The notes under the pieces were generated by a model that saw only the letters and a program-made list of their open reading frames with translations, made no database searches and was not told where the DNA came from. The position numbers and the translations under genes are program-made. From contig CM034409.1 of NCBI GenBank assembly GCA_019925095.2, forward strand, positions 3,165,001-3,229,000: DNA of 64,000 nucleotides. The letters run 5' to 3'. Every line of letters starts with the position of its first letter. The first letter of the stretch is position 1. This document shows, one piece after another, positions 39,204-49,307 of the stretch. Source of the DNA: Dendrolimus kikuchii. Taxonomy: Eukaryota; Arthropoda; Insecta; Lepidoptera; Lasiocampidae.

Positions 39204-39777
39204 TGTTACGAGTGTGGGGACTCGAATTAAAATGCCGTTGGAATTACTATAGAATTTATTAGAACTATACAAACATATGTGTTTGTATAGTTCTAATAAA
39301 TTAATTTTATAATTAATTAATAAATTAATTCAATAATTTACAACATAGGTACAAATATAACTAGACACTACTAGTACAAATTGCACGATTCAATAACACG
39401 CGCAGAGTCCGTCACTATATCTCTTGTCGAATGTACGTCTTACTCGTATGGTAATTCTCGCTCGACTGCCCCACCCCTTCGTTCGGACATTGTTTTATAG
39501 TAAACTGTACAATACACAATGAAAGCTCGTGGGCTGGGTTCTTCCAAGAAAATGTAATTTGCACACCTGCGAACGGCCAAAACAAAGTCGAAAACAATAA
39601 CAATAAGGATTAGTTTGGCACTAATCACGGCCATAAAACAAGTACGGTAACAATAGGATGTTTTTCTTAATTACAAATTTTAAACACGAAGTAAACAAAA
39701 GAACTCCGAATGCAGGAAAGGTAATAACTGCGTTTTACGACAGGCAGGTGTGCGCATTTCTTTGACGGTATGTAACA
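39204..39777 (-). mobile_element. Solo LTR (LTR-K), copy 2
   Basis: TGTTACGAGTG at the left and GGTATGTAACA at the right are the inverted LTR ends. ATAT flanks both sides (39200-39203, 39778-39781). The body is colinear in reverse with 37264-37742 but about 95 bp longer, partly through the inverted duplication at 39253-39302. Confidence 0.8.
39253..39302. repeat. Palindrome inside the LTR
   Basis: Arms of 23 bp (AATTTATTAGAACTATACAAACA and its inverse) flank TATG. Copy 1 has only one arm (TGTTTGTATAGTTCTAATAA), so this is a secondary inverted duplication. Confidence 0.85.
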
Positions 39778-39781
39778 ATAT

Positions 39782-39913
39782 AAAGATTTAAATAAAACAA
39801 GAAATTAATGAATTATCTTTTTATTTAATACACAACAGAAGTCGCCTATGTTGGAACGGCCAAGACAAAGCGTTATTAAATGAAATCTTTCATGTATTGA
39901 TTATTTAAATTAC
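39782..39913. other. Unassigned DNA
   Basis: Nothing recognised. Confidence 0.3.
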
Positions 39914-39921
39914 AAGAGAAT

Positions 39922-40155
39922 AAAAGTGGATGGATGCCGAAGTCGTGGAAGGCCACGACACACTTTCCATGATCAAATTGATCGTGTACTAGCAGAAGGT
40001 GATGTTAGGAGCCTTAAGAACAGACGAGCGTGCATGACAAGAGTTATGAGTGTCGAAGAAGCAAGTGAGGTGTGTAAGAATAAGCCTAAATGGCGCTCTG
40101 TTGTTCGTGCCTACCCCGCAAGGGAACTGGCGTGAAGTTATGTATGTATGTATGT
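39922..40155 (+). mobile_element. LINE-A copy 14
   Basis: It starts AAAAGTGGATGGATGCCGAA and runs to YPARELA-stop and (ATGT)n. The duplication AAGAGAAT is at 39914-39921 and 40156-40163. Confidence 0.85.
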
Positions 40156-40214
40156 AAGAGAATTCCGTATAAGAAGCTAAATGGCGTTAAAATTTACCAT
40201 TATCTATAAAAGTT

Positions 40215-40380
40215 CTAAATGCACATCTCATACAAGTCGTGTGTTGTAACCACTTGCAGCCCCAAGGAGTCGATAAATGCCGCATCTATGCGGTGATGAA
40301 ATTATTTTTTTTTTGTCATTGTTCACAATGATTTTTGAGGTGTGGTATTGAAACCTTAATGTTCGCTTTGTTAAAAACGA
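40215..40380 (+). repeat. Repeat shared with 38515-38690
   Basis: This is the second member of the pair described at 38515. Confidence 0.65.
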
Positions 40381-40382
40381 TT

Positions 40383-40515
40383 TGTGATGTTTTTTTATTG
40401 TTGGAGTATAGCAAACAGGCTATAGTCCCACCTGATGGAAAATTATTACTTTCTTTGGAGATTTGCAACAACAGAAATGCTACCCGTGTTATTATGGCTC
40501 GAAGGAATTTGTTAA
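40383..40515 (-). mobile_element. SINE fragment, Metulj-like, diverged
   Basis: CAAACAGGCTATAGTCCCAC, CTGATGGAAA and GGAGATTTGCAACAACAGAA are the reversed SINE tail. Confidence 0.45.
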
Positions 40516-40566
40516 AAACCATATCGTAGTGTGATGTAGGAACCTACCTACATCACTACCTACCTA

Positions 40567-40881
40567 CCGTGCAGGAACGGAAAAAGAACACTAATTTCTG
40601 AGGCCGGGCAGTCTGTCGTAAGAGGCGACAAAACAACCCACAGCTAGGTGGTAGGACATATGCCCGACTGAATGGCTACCACCCCTGGTCTAGAGTTTGC
40701 CGCCATAACAACTTTGAGTTGTGTTCCGGCATCAGTGGCCAGGTTCCAGTTTCTTCGTTAAGGCCGGCAGAATGTAAGTAGCACCTCTGGTATTGCTAAT
40801 GTCCATAGGCGACAGTCACCACTTTCGATCACGGTTGGGCCGTCAGCCTGTCTGCTGTGCTTCAGCAATAAAAAAAATAAA
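40567..40881 (+). mobile_element. SINE-B copy 10 (recombinant 3' half)
   Basis: The head and middle are SINE-B. The 3' half (GGCCGGCAGAATGTAAGTAG, GGTATTGCTAATGTCCATAG, GGGCCGTCAGCCTGTC) matches the SINE at 19868, so two subfamilies are joined. Confidence 0.7.
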
Positions 40882-40943
40882 CCTAGGCTATGGATTATAA
40901 TTCATAAATGTAATGCAATTACAGAAGTACCTAATTGCAAATC

Positions 40944-41590
40944 ATTATATTAATACGTGAAGCAAAACCTTTGTACCTACCCGTTTTTGCGAAAATTGCG
41001 CGGACGGAGGAGTATGAAATTTCGCACACTTATAAAGTGGATGGTGGTTCGGGCATGTGGAAAGAATGCATGATGAAAGAATGACTAAACAGATATACAA
41101 TGCAAAAGTGGACGGATGCAGAAGTCGTGGAAGGCCACGACACACCTTCCAGGTTCAAATTGATCGTGTACTAGCGGAGGGTGATGTCAGGAGCCTTAAG
41201 AACAGACGAGCGTGCATGACAAGAGTTATGAATGTCAAAGAAGCAAGTGAGGTGTGTAAGAATGGGCCTAAATGGCGCTCTGTTGTTCGTGCCTACCCCG
41301 CAAGGGAACTGGCGTGAAGTTATGTATGTATGTATGTATTGTATAAAGTGGAGAAGGAGTGCAGAATGCTAATATTTTTTTTAAATTATGCATAAAAAAT
41401 ACATTAAATCAATAAAAAAACGTTACACACGCTACCATGTATTTGACACACACGCATATTTACAGTGGAGCCTTGGCGAAATCTGTGATTATAGACGTAT
41501 AGTCTTTGACAACAGAACCTTAATTATGTCCATAGTTATAATTTAAATTAATTATTATGGCCGAATTTCGACCACTGGGCGACCACTAGT
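40944..41590 (+). mobile_element. Hel-C copy 5, interrupted by LINE-A
   Basis: The 5' part runs to 41041. After LINE-A copy 15 it resumes at GGAGAAGGAGTGCAGAATGC (41350). It ends GGGCGACCACTAG before T at 41590. Confidence 0.75.
41042..41341 (+). mobile_element. LINE-A copy 15, inside Hel-C
   Basis: It starts TGGTGGTTCGGGCATGTGG and runs to YPARELA-stop and (ATGT)n. The 11-bp duplication TATAAAGTGGA is at 41031-41041 and 41342-41352. Confidence 0.9.
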
Positions 41591-41934
41591 CTGAATAAAT
41601 CATTAATTCTCTGCGAGTCTCGCAGATAACCAGCTATTTCTATGCAAGAACATTTATGATAAGACTAGGTGCATCAGCATGCATTCCAGCTAGCTATATT
41701 TCGTAATTAACTGGCATAACACCTTAAATGGCAAGTTCTTCCACCTGCCTCTGGTTAACTGGTGCATGAAACTTAACTAAGAGTAAAGATCGTTACGTAA
41801 GATTGCAGTTAAACATTAATCATTCAAGTATCACGAGATATTTCATACCCGACGATAGTATAAGTTCTACGCGTTTAAGGAAAATAATTTAGAATTAATT
41901 TTTGTATGTCGTGGTGGGTGGTTTATCGGCCTTA
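41591..41934. other. Unassigned DNA
   Basis: Nothing recognised. Confidence 0.3.
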
Positions 41935-42160
41935 TATATAAAAATCGATTTCTGTTCGTTAGTCTGGCTAAAAGTAAAAAATGGCTAGACCGATTTTGAT
42001 GAAATTTTGTATGTGTTTTAAGTGGGTCCCAGTAGGGCCCCTGGATGGTTTAGTTTTAGAACTTTAAATTCACACTTGGACCCGGCAAGTGGCGCTGCGA
42101 TCGAGTTCTAGTTTTTTTTTTTTTTAAATATAACGTCTGCCGTACCCACTATAGTATTTA
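41935..42160 (+). mobile_element. Hel-E copy 6, diverged
   Basis: ATGGCTAGACCGATTTTGAT, AGTGGGTCCC and CCGGCAAGTGGCGCTGCGAT are Hel-E boxes. It ends near GTCTGCCGTACCC without a clean CTAG. Confidence 0.55.
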
Positions 42161-42279
42161 ATAATCGGCAGATAAACATACGCATTATATATCTCCAAGC
42201 TGAGTATTTTTTTTTTATTGTGATATGGGTAAAATACAATGCACCAATTCTGAGGTCGATATTTTTTTTTTATAGTACA

Positions 42280-42586
42280 TTTTTTTTTATTGCAGGATAT
42301 CAGCAGACAGGCAGACGGCCCGCTTTATGGAAAGCGGAAAGCGGTTACCATCGCCTATGGACATTTGCTACAAATGCGCTGCTGCTCTCTTAAGGGAAAC
42401 TGGAACCTGGTCACTAATGCCGAAACACAACTCAAGGTTGTTATGGAGACATACTTTAGACCAGGGTTGGTAGTCATCCAGTCGGGCAAGTGCCCTACCA
42501 CCTGGCTGTGGGTTGTTAAGTCGCCTCTTACGACAGGCCGCCCGGCCGCAGGAAATTGTATTCTTTCTCCGTTCCTGCACGGATTA
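42280..42586 (-). mobile_element. SINE-B copy 11
   Basis: From the T-run at 42280 to GTTCCTGCACGGAT at 42586 it is a full-length reverse copy, with a small deletion around GTTGCAAATGT. A tRNA-like sequence lies immediately upstream on the same strand. Confidence 0.8.
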
Positions 42587-42599
42587 AAACATAACAACA

Positions 42600-42673
42600 A
42601 TTGAACCCGGGACCTCTGCGTTCCAGTGCGCTAGGTAGGCAAAGGCTTAGCCTACTCAACCACAGTAACGTTG
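42600..42673 (-). repeat. tRNA-like segment with pol III A and B boxes
   Basis: On the minus strand TGGTTGAGTAGG fits the A box (TRGYNNAGYNGG). About 45 bp downstream, GGTTCAATTG fits the B box core (GGTTCRANN). It may be the head of a tRNA-derived SINE. It stands just 14 bp upstream of the SINE-B copy 11 head. Confidence 0.5.
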
Positions 42674-42689
42674 TAAGTTTTAGATCTTA

Positions 42690-43133
42690 GTGTTAGTATC
42701 TGTCTTTCTGTTTGTTGCCTATAAGGGACATTTAATTGGGCGTGATAATACACGCACTTGGCCGATTTTAATATTAAAATTAGCGTCGGCGGCTCCCAAG
42801 CAAGGTCAACTATGACATGAATGAAAGTAGGTCGAACACTCCGCGCGTTGTTTCGCAACTGACATATCACGGTGATTAACGATAGCAGATGCGAGTGCAT
42901 GATGTCGATCTTTATGAATAGGAGGCGGAGGAAATATGAGTATACACACATAGTCACAAACACACAACCAACAACAAAACTTACACACATACTCACACCA
43001 ACGCGCACCACCACCGCATTGCATTACACGCACACTTCACAAACAAACCAAGACACACAAAGAGCCTAAAAAATAATAACCCAGACACAGAAAGGAAAAA
43101 ATTACACACATGACACTAGTTAGGATAATATAT
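42690..43133. other. CA-rich DNA, left flank of the hAT MITE
   Basis: 42940-43130 is rich in CACA on the plus strand and continues in similar style at 43849-44035 beyond the MITE. Short frames here reflect the biased composition. Confidence 0.4.
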
Positions 43134-43141
43134 ATAGGTAT

Positions 43142-43840
43142 TAGGGATGGACCGAAATTCGTTTTACGTTCGGTTTGACCGAATTTCGGCTGCTTGAGTC
43201 GAACTTCGGCATTCGGCCGAAATTCGGTTTAAATGCCGAACATTCGGTGCAAGGAAAAAAATTAAAATACCTACTTGCACTATTTTGACTGAATTTAATA
43301 GAAATCGTATCTATTATAACCGTAATATAAAAATTGGCATCTATATACTCATAGTCATTTATTTTTGATCTTAACTTGCAATAATAAATAAAATTAGTTC
43401 TTGATTCAGTCTTTGCCTAATTAAATAGACATCAAATTAAAACAAAAATAAAATACACTTATTATTCCTCTAAGAAACATCAGTAAGTAGTGCAACTGCT
43501 TAATTATAATGCGTAACTTGGATTTAAAAAAAAACATTTTGATTGAAATCATTTTTTACGAATTAAACATAATGAATTTAGAATTATGAAATAGTTTTTT
43601 TTTTCAATCAAAGGTCTAAAAATCTATTCTTTTGTCCACGTACTCATACTTAAAATTTACTAGAGGCAGTTTATGGTGTAAAAAAGCCAAAAATTCGTTG
43701 TTATCAAGTTGACATTGTCAACAGGTCACGATGTATTTTGCTCTTGAGAAAGCGTGGCGAAATCAAACCGAATTTTTTGTTTTTACCGAATGTTCGGCCG
43801 AAGTTCGTATTCGGTTCAAACCACATTCGGCCCATCCCTA
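43142..43840. mobile_element. hAT-type MITE, complete, 699 bp
   Basis: The termini TAGGGATGGACCGAA and TTCGGCCCATCCCTA are inverted repeats with 14 of 15 matches. The 8-bp duplication ATAGGTAT lies at 43134-43141 and 43841-43848, the length diagnostic of the hAT superfamily. Both subterminal regions are packed with CCGAA/TTCGG motifs (43150-43250 and 43760-43830). No transposase frame is present. Confidence 0.9.
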
Positions 43841-43848
43841 ATAGGTAT

Positions 43849-44055
43849 AGACATAAGGCACACACTGCACATGCACTTCCTCACAACACCAGCATGTAAC
43901 ATATACACTCTACATTAGTATAAGTTTAGTATTAAAATTAGAATAAATTAATATAATAAGTTATTCGTAAGGTACACCACAACACACATATCGTTGAATA
44001 AATGTCACACACAAAAACAAAAATAACCAAGAAGCGTGTATAAATTATGAAAATT
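43849..44055. other. CA-rich DNA, right flank of the hAT MITE
   Basis: This continues the sequence at 42940-43133. Nothing further recognised. Confidence 0.3.
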
Positions 44056-44059
44056 CTTC

Positions 44060-44205
44060 GAAATTAAGTTGTGAAAAAGGGTACGGAACTCGAGTCCGTA
44101 GACTTGTTAAAAAAAATAGAATTCTTCAAGCACCGTTTGTGCGAGAAGGCTTATTATACGACGAGAGATTTTGGACATGACCGCACCGAATGGGAATATT
44201 GCGAT
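44060..44205 (+). pseudogene. LINE protein C-terminal fragment
   Basis: The frame reads SVDLLKKIEFFKHRLCEKAY, then YTTRDFGHDRTEWEY. FK.RL.EKAYY...DF..D..EW is a LINE pol C-terminus. Confidence 0.55.
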
Positions 44206-44215
44206 CTATCAAGCT

Positions 44216-44534
44216 CTTTTTCTTATTGCATGATTTCAGCAGACATGCAGACGGCCCACTGGTGGAAACTTGAAAGCGGTTACGATCGCCTATGAACATT
44301 CACAACGCCACAGATGCTACAAATGCTGCTGCTTTTTTAAGGGAGACTGGAACGTGGCCACTAATGTCGGAACATAACTCAAGGTTGTTATGGCGGCATA
44401 TTCTAGACCAGAGGTGGTGGCCATCTAGACGGGCAAACACACTACCACCTGGCTGTGGGTTGTTTTGTCGCCTTTTACGACAGGCCGCCCAGCCGCAGGA
44501 AATTGTATTCTTTTCCGTTTCTGCACGGATAAAA
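44216..44534 (-). mobile_element. SINE-B copy 12, diverged
   Basis: All boxes are recognisable in reverse (CAGCAGACATGCAGACGGCC to TTTCTGCACGGATAAAA), with several indels. Confidence 0.75.
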
Positions 44535-44571
44535 CCTAGTATAAGTTCAAAATACATAAAAATGGAAACAA

Positions 44572-44710
44572 TTATATATTTATATATATAAAACAAAGTC
44601 GTGTTAGTTACAACATTTATAACTCAAGAACGGCTGGACCAAATTTTATGATTTTTGTGTTTTTAGAATTGTCTTTGTCCGGAATAACATAATAAGTATT
44701 AAAACATGAT
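44572..44710 (+). mobile_element. Helitron-like 5' fragment
   Basis: TATATATAAAACAAAGTCGT, GTTAGTTACAACATTTATAA and CTCAAGAACGGCTGGACC are the recognisable start of a short lepidopteran Helitron family, cut by Hel-D. Confidence 0.5.
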
Positions 44711-44711
44711 A

Positions 44712-45032
44712 TCTATATATATATAATAATACGGTAGAGATCGAATTTCTGTACAATGAAAAAAAAATTGCTAAAAACCGAGTCAGGGGGATGTAAGAAG
44801 TGAAATAGAACTAATTTAGATTTTTTCATTTTTTCTTTCTTTCTCTGTTTATCTGTCTGTTTGTACTGGCTAATCTTCGAACCAACTGGACCGATTTAAA
44901 TGAAATTTTATATGGTGGTAGCTTATATCCCTGGTCAACATATAGAATACTTTTGATCACGAAACATTAAAGAGTTCCCGTGGGTTAGTTAAAAACCCGC
45001 ACCACGCGGCTGAAGTCGCGGGCATCAGCTAG
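44712..45032 (+). mobile_element. Hel-D copy 2, complete
   Basis: It starts TCTATATATATATAATAATA and ends GGGCATCAGCTAG before T. The 3' hairpin is ACCACGCGGCTGAAGTCGCG. The interior (GGTGGTAGCTTATATCCCTG) is colinear with the reverse copy at 9832. Confidence 0.7.
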
Positions 45033-45137
45033 TTAATCAATAAAAAAATTACCATTAAAAACATCAGTCTAGCCTTTTATATGTTATGATCTTTTCCGGC
45101 CGATTTCGGCAATGGTGACTGCATTTAAACTCATTTT

Positions 45138-45238
45138 CATTTTAAAACTACGTTTTAACGGTTTTAAGCGCGGTAATTTTGTTTGATTTTGGTTTTTCCG
45201 ACGTTTCGGCCACTTTTCAGTGGCCGTGATCACGGAAT
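45138..45238. mobile_element. REP-G one end
   Basis: AAACTACGTTTTAACGGTTT through GGCCGTGATCACGG is a single REP-G end. Confidence 0.6.
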
Positions 45239-45239
45239 G

Positions 45240-45562
45240 TCTGAATTAGGTGGATTTGTCTGATTTAGGTGAATTAATTAGGCGCTCTGTTGTTCGTGCC
45301 TACCCTGCAAGGGAACTGGCGTGAAGTTATGTATGTAGGTGAATTATTTTCGTGTGTGTTCAAGTGGGTCCCGGGATGGTTTAGACTCACGATTGGACTC
45401 GGGAGGTGGCGCCGCTGAACACCGCTTTTACGGTGGGACCGATTTTGATGAATTTTTCTGTTTTTTCAAGTAGATTAACAATTGGTCCCGGTTGATGGTG
45501 CTGCAACCTGTTTATAGATTTTTATTATTTAAGGGCAAGACAACGTCTGCCGGGTACAGCTA
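45240..45562 (+). mobile_element. Hel-E copy 7, interrupted by LINE-A
   Basis: Module text (AGTGGGTCCCGGGATGGTTT, GGGAGGTGGCGCCG) follows LINE-A copy 16. It ends AACGTCTGCCGGGTACAGCTA. Confidence 0.5.
45277..45335 (+). mobile_element. LINE-A copy 16, 59 bp
   Basis: It carries only GGCGCTCTGTTGTTCGTGCC to the stop and two ATGT units. The 11-bp duplication TAGGTGAATTA is at 45266-45276 and 45336-45346. Confidence 0.85.
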
Positions 45563-45594
45563 ATACATAATAATAATGATATTTGTTGGGCAGA

Positions 45595-45700
45595 TGAATG
45601 TGCTGCTAATGTGGGTTTCGTATCGCATTCCAGCATCAGGGTCCCGGTTCAAGCTCCCCTTCGTGGCCGGCAGTACATAGGTTAGAATCTCTGCTAAAAA
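45595..45700 (+). mobile_element. SINE fragment related to SINE-B middle
   Basis: GCATTCCAGCATCAGGGTCC and CCCCTTCGTGGCCGGCAGTA parallel the SINE-B/40567 middle region. The tail is missing. Confidence 0.4.
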
Positions 45701-46384
45701 AAAATAATCTCTACAGTAAGAAGTTAGATCGTTCTCGTAGTATCTAAACTAGGTATAAAGCAATACCACGTGTAACGCCAGCTGAAACGCTTTGTTTGAA
45801 CAAATGTCTGGCAGTCGACTGAGGATACGTAATCCTTTTCATTTCAACACGTACAAGTCAAGTTCTCAGGGGAGGAGTTTTGTTTACGCTATTACGACTG
45901 GCGACAAATCCGACGTCGGATGTGTGTTTTGAATACAGAATTGGACCTACTTATGCAAAACAGAACCAATCCACAAACATGCCAAAATTGGGTTAAGGAT
46001 GCAGAAGATTTTTAAAATGCACCTTCTATCGACTCAATAAAAATCATAAGGAAAAAATATAATATACAATATTCTAAATGTTTTTTCCAAAATATAGACA
46101 TATTTTTTTGTACGCAAAATTTTAATAAAAACGGCTTTTTCTCAAAACTGTCAGTATGTGGGTTGGTTCCATTTTGCATAAGTAGGTCCAATTATGTCTC
46201 GTCTATGTTGCTTGTGTTATCTAACGAAACTTCATTGTTACTACCTTTATCTTCGTTGGTTTCCTGTATTTCCTATCTTTATCCGTGCCGAACGAATAAT
46301 ATTTTTTTTTAGGTCTTCTACTTATTTAAATTGTTAAAAGGTAAATTATTTAACCCAGGTGTATTGGTGGAAATCACGTTGTAC
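45701..46384. other. Unassigned DNA
   Basis: A near-direct echo (TTGGACCTACTTATGCAAAA at 45942 and its inverse CATTTTGCATAAGTAGGTCC at 46170) forms a ~20-bp inverted pair about 230 bp apart, possibly the ends of a small element. Confidence 0.35.
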
Positions 46385-46600
46385 ATTCCAGCCATTGATG
46401 TAGCATATTGAAGACTTCAAGATTGTAATTGTCAGGAAAAACAGACTCTGGCAAATTTTTTCCATTCTTCAGCAGTGCGCACCAGAAATGAAGCGAAACG
46501 CTTGGTTCTGACTGGTGGTGTTTCGACGATGTAGCGCTGGCGCCATCCGGTGTGTCTGGTTGTCCGATGGTAAAATGATATTGGAACGAAGTTCTTTATA
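46385..46600 (-). pseudogene. LINE protein C-terminal fragment (family J), copy 2
   Basis: The minus strand includes LPSDNQTHRMAPALHRRNTT, SQNQAFRFISGAHC and, in another frame, AEEWKKFARVCFS-type sequence. It is the reverse of the segment at 28790-28960. Confidence 0.6.
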
Positions 46601-47705
46601 GGCTAGACGGAAAAAATTAAGACCAAAAGTTGTAACGACACTTTTTGCTATAGTTATAAGCCGTGCGGCGTGCGCGTGTTTCTCTGTCTGTCTCTCTCTC
46701 TCATAGAAAGCAAGCCAGTTATTTCGTTTCGTCTTTCTATTTCGCATTGAACAGTGTGGTGTCTCGACGATTATTTTTGTTGAGTGTATACAGGTTTTTT
46801 GTACTTAATAAATAATAAAAAATAGAATCCCAAACATGTTTCCTACTTCAGTTACCACAAGCCAATTATTACTAAAATTGAGCCTACTAATTAAGTTTAT
46901 ATTACATTATATTTGTTAATAATAAAAAAAATATTATTATAACTTTAAAAAAATATAATTTTATTACAATTCCTTCGCTAATGATTATTATACAATTTCA
47001 ACTTTAATGCAATGAAATAAAATTAAAATAATATCAATTAGTGTAATATACGCTGTTTTTGGTACTATTTGTTTGTTTATGTATTTCTATATATAGTTTT
47101 TTGATAAAATTTCGATGGTTTTCGATGCTTATCAACACACTTTTTGAGACGTTTTGAGATTTTTTAAGACATTTTAGGAGAACTTCGTTCCAAACAGGTG
47201 TCCCTCATTAGTTTTTATATATTGTACGGACCCCAAGAAAATGGGACAAGGTGAGAGAAAAGAGCTGGAGCCGTTTCTCTACGAGCCTCAACCAATAAGA
47301 TTGAATACAAGTGCCAATCATGTGACTATTTGTCCATCTTTCCCAGGTAACGTGGCTCTCAATAATCCCTCTATTAGCGTTGTATAGTGAAAGGTAACCA
47401 AATCGGGCCGCCATTTGTAAGGTTTCTTAACAAGGGCCAATGGCGCTTGATCTCCAATTTCACAATAAACGACCTACGCTGCATACAATAGTGATTTAGA
47501 AAAGTAATGATGGGCGTTTTAGTTTCAAATTATCGATATTTGTTTTCAACTCCCGATCCAGAAAGAGGGGTGTTATAGTAAGTTTGAGCACTATCTTTGA
47601 ATGTGTTTTATAGTTTATCACTTTCATATTTTTAAGTTAGGTTTATTTATAGGATATTTTAGTTTTTGTTAATAGATGTTAGATTTAGATAATTATTTAT
47701 TGTAT
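46601..47705. other. 1.1 kb unassigned, partly very AT-rich
   Basis: 46800-47050 is extremely AT-rich. Short frames are unsupported. Confidence 0.3.
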
Positions 47706-47717
47706 TCTAATGACAAG

Positions 47718-48091
47718 AGCTTATCCCAATTGTTCTGCGGAGTGACGCTCGCGGATCGTTCGTAATACCGAAGTAAGAAAGAGAGTTGGTCTGAAAGAGA
47801 GTGTCGGGGTGAAGGTAAGAATGCATGATGAAAGAATGACTAAACAGATATACAATGCAAAAGTGGATGGATGCAGAAGTCGTAGAAGGCCACGACACAC
47901 CTTCCATGATCAAATTGATCGTGTACTAGCAGAAGGTGATGTCAGGAGCCTTAAGAGCAGACGAGCGTGCATGACAAGAGTTATGAATGTCGAAGAAGCA
48001 AGTGAGGTGTGTAAGAATAAGCCTAAATGGCGCTCTGTCGTTCGTGCCTACCCCGCAAGGGAACTGGCGTGAAGTTATGTATGTATGTATG
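47718..48091 (+). mobile_element. LINE-A copy 17
   Basis: It starts in the CG..LADR..N.EVRKRVGLKESVGVKV region. It lacks about 30 bp that includes RWFGHVE (KVRMHDERM), then runs to YPARELA-stop and (ATGT)n. The 12-bp duplication TCTAATGACAAG is at 47706-47717 and 48092-48103. Confidence 0.9.
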
Positions 48092-48103
48092 TCTAATGAC
48101 AAG

Positions 48104-48498
48104 TTAAATTGAAATATTAAAATACGGTTATTTATAAACATAATGTAATTACTTTCAAGTTATGTAATATATTTTCCAATAACAATGAATTTTATATGAA
48201 GCTGTATTGAATTCAACATGTGGGGGTTTATTTTTATGTGTGTGGTGCGTTGATGATGTTACCCCGTTGGATGAGGGTGACGCACCATTGGCGAGAGCCC
48301 CTGGCTCCATCGCAGTCGAAGCTAGGCTCAATCGCGCGAGGGGAGTACGAAATAAGACGATGATGGGTTGTACTCTATATGTAATTATTGCTTTATTAAT
48401 TTAACATTAAGCTTAAGACTATATATACATAAATCTTTAACTGCTACGTGAAAATATGTAAAAACTAAACATGTTTGTAGATGCATCTCCGAAGGTAT
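48104..48498. other. Unassigned; one GC-rich patch
   Basis: 48240-48360 is GC-richer than its flanks (GTTGGATGAGGGTGACGCAC, CGAAGCTAGGCTCAATCGCG) and could be a LINE 3' region. Not recognised. Confidence 0.3.
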
Positions 48499-48499
48499 C

Positions 48500-48811
48500 T
48501 ATCCGTGCAGGAACGGAGAAAGAATACAATTTCCTGCGGCCGGGCGGCCTGTCGTAAGAGGCGACTTAACAACCCACAGCCAGGTAGTAGGGCATTTGCC
48601 CGACTGGATGGCTACCACCCCTGGTCTAAGGTATGTCGCCATAACAACCTTGAGTTGTGTTCCGGCATTAGTGACCAGGTTCCAGTTTCCCTTAAGAGAG
48701 CAGCACTGCATTTGTAGCACCTTTGGTGTTGCAAATGTCCATAGGCGATGGTAACCGCTTTCCATCAAGTGGGACGTCTGCCTGTCTGCTGAACTCCTGC
48801 AATAAAAAAAA
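48500..48811 (+). mobile_element. SINE-B copy 13, full length
   Basis: It runs from ATCCGTGCAGGAACGGAGAA to TGCAATAAAAAAAA with all boxes intact. Confidence 0.8.
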
Positions 48812-48839
48812 ACTCAATTTTAACCTTGCTAATTATGTA

Positions 48840-49060
48840 GCAATATATTATTCCACGTATGTGACGTAACACAACACAAAAAGAATCATCAAAATCGGTT
48901 CAAAAACAAGAAGCGTTATTATTGAACTTTTTTTAAAATTAGCAGGCCCGGCACAGTGTGCTGTTTTGAAAAAAAAAAGAAAATTTAGAACCCCACACTA
49001 ATCCACGCAAATATTTCATCAAAATCCTGGAACCCGATCTTTTTTTAAAGTCGCTTAAAA
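48840..49060 (-). mobile_element. Helitron-like fragments
   Basis: ATCATCAAAATCGGTTCAAA and ATTTCATCAAAATCCTGGAA are Hel-E-like phrases. The ends are not defined. Confidence 0.35.
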
Positions 49061-49307
49061 ATTTAAACATACACGTTTACAATTTTTTGGGAAAATTTCA
49101 GTTCAACTGTGTCTTTAGATGATTGATATAAAACATTTTACATACATATATATTATCACGCGTGTTTCCCATGGGGGTAGGCAGAGGCCAGAGACCTTGG
49201 ATCTCCACTTGCCAACATCAACACAAACAATTTTCGCTTCATCTACTTTCATTGACCTCTTCATACATGCACGTTTATTTGAGATGATGTTTACTTGACC
49301 TCTCTTT

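Noticed and set aside
42652..43014. 120-codon minus-strand frame in CA-rich DNA
   Set aside because: Biased composition, no motif, and it overlaps a tRNA-like SINE head.
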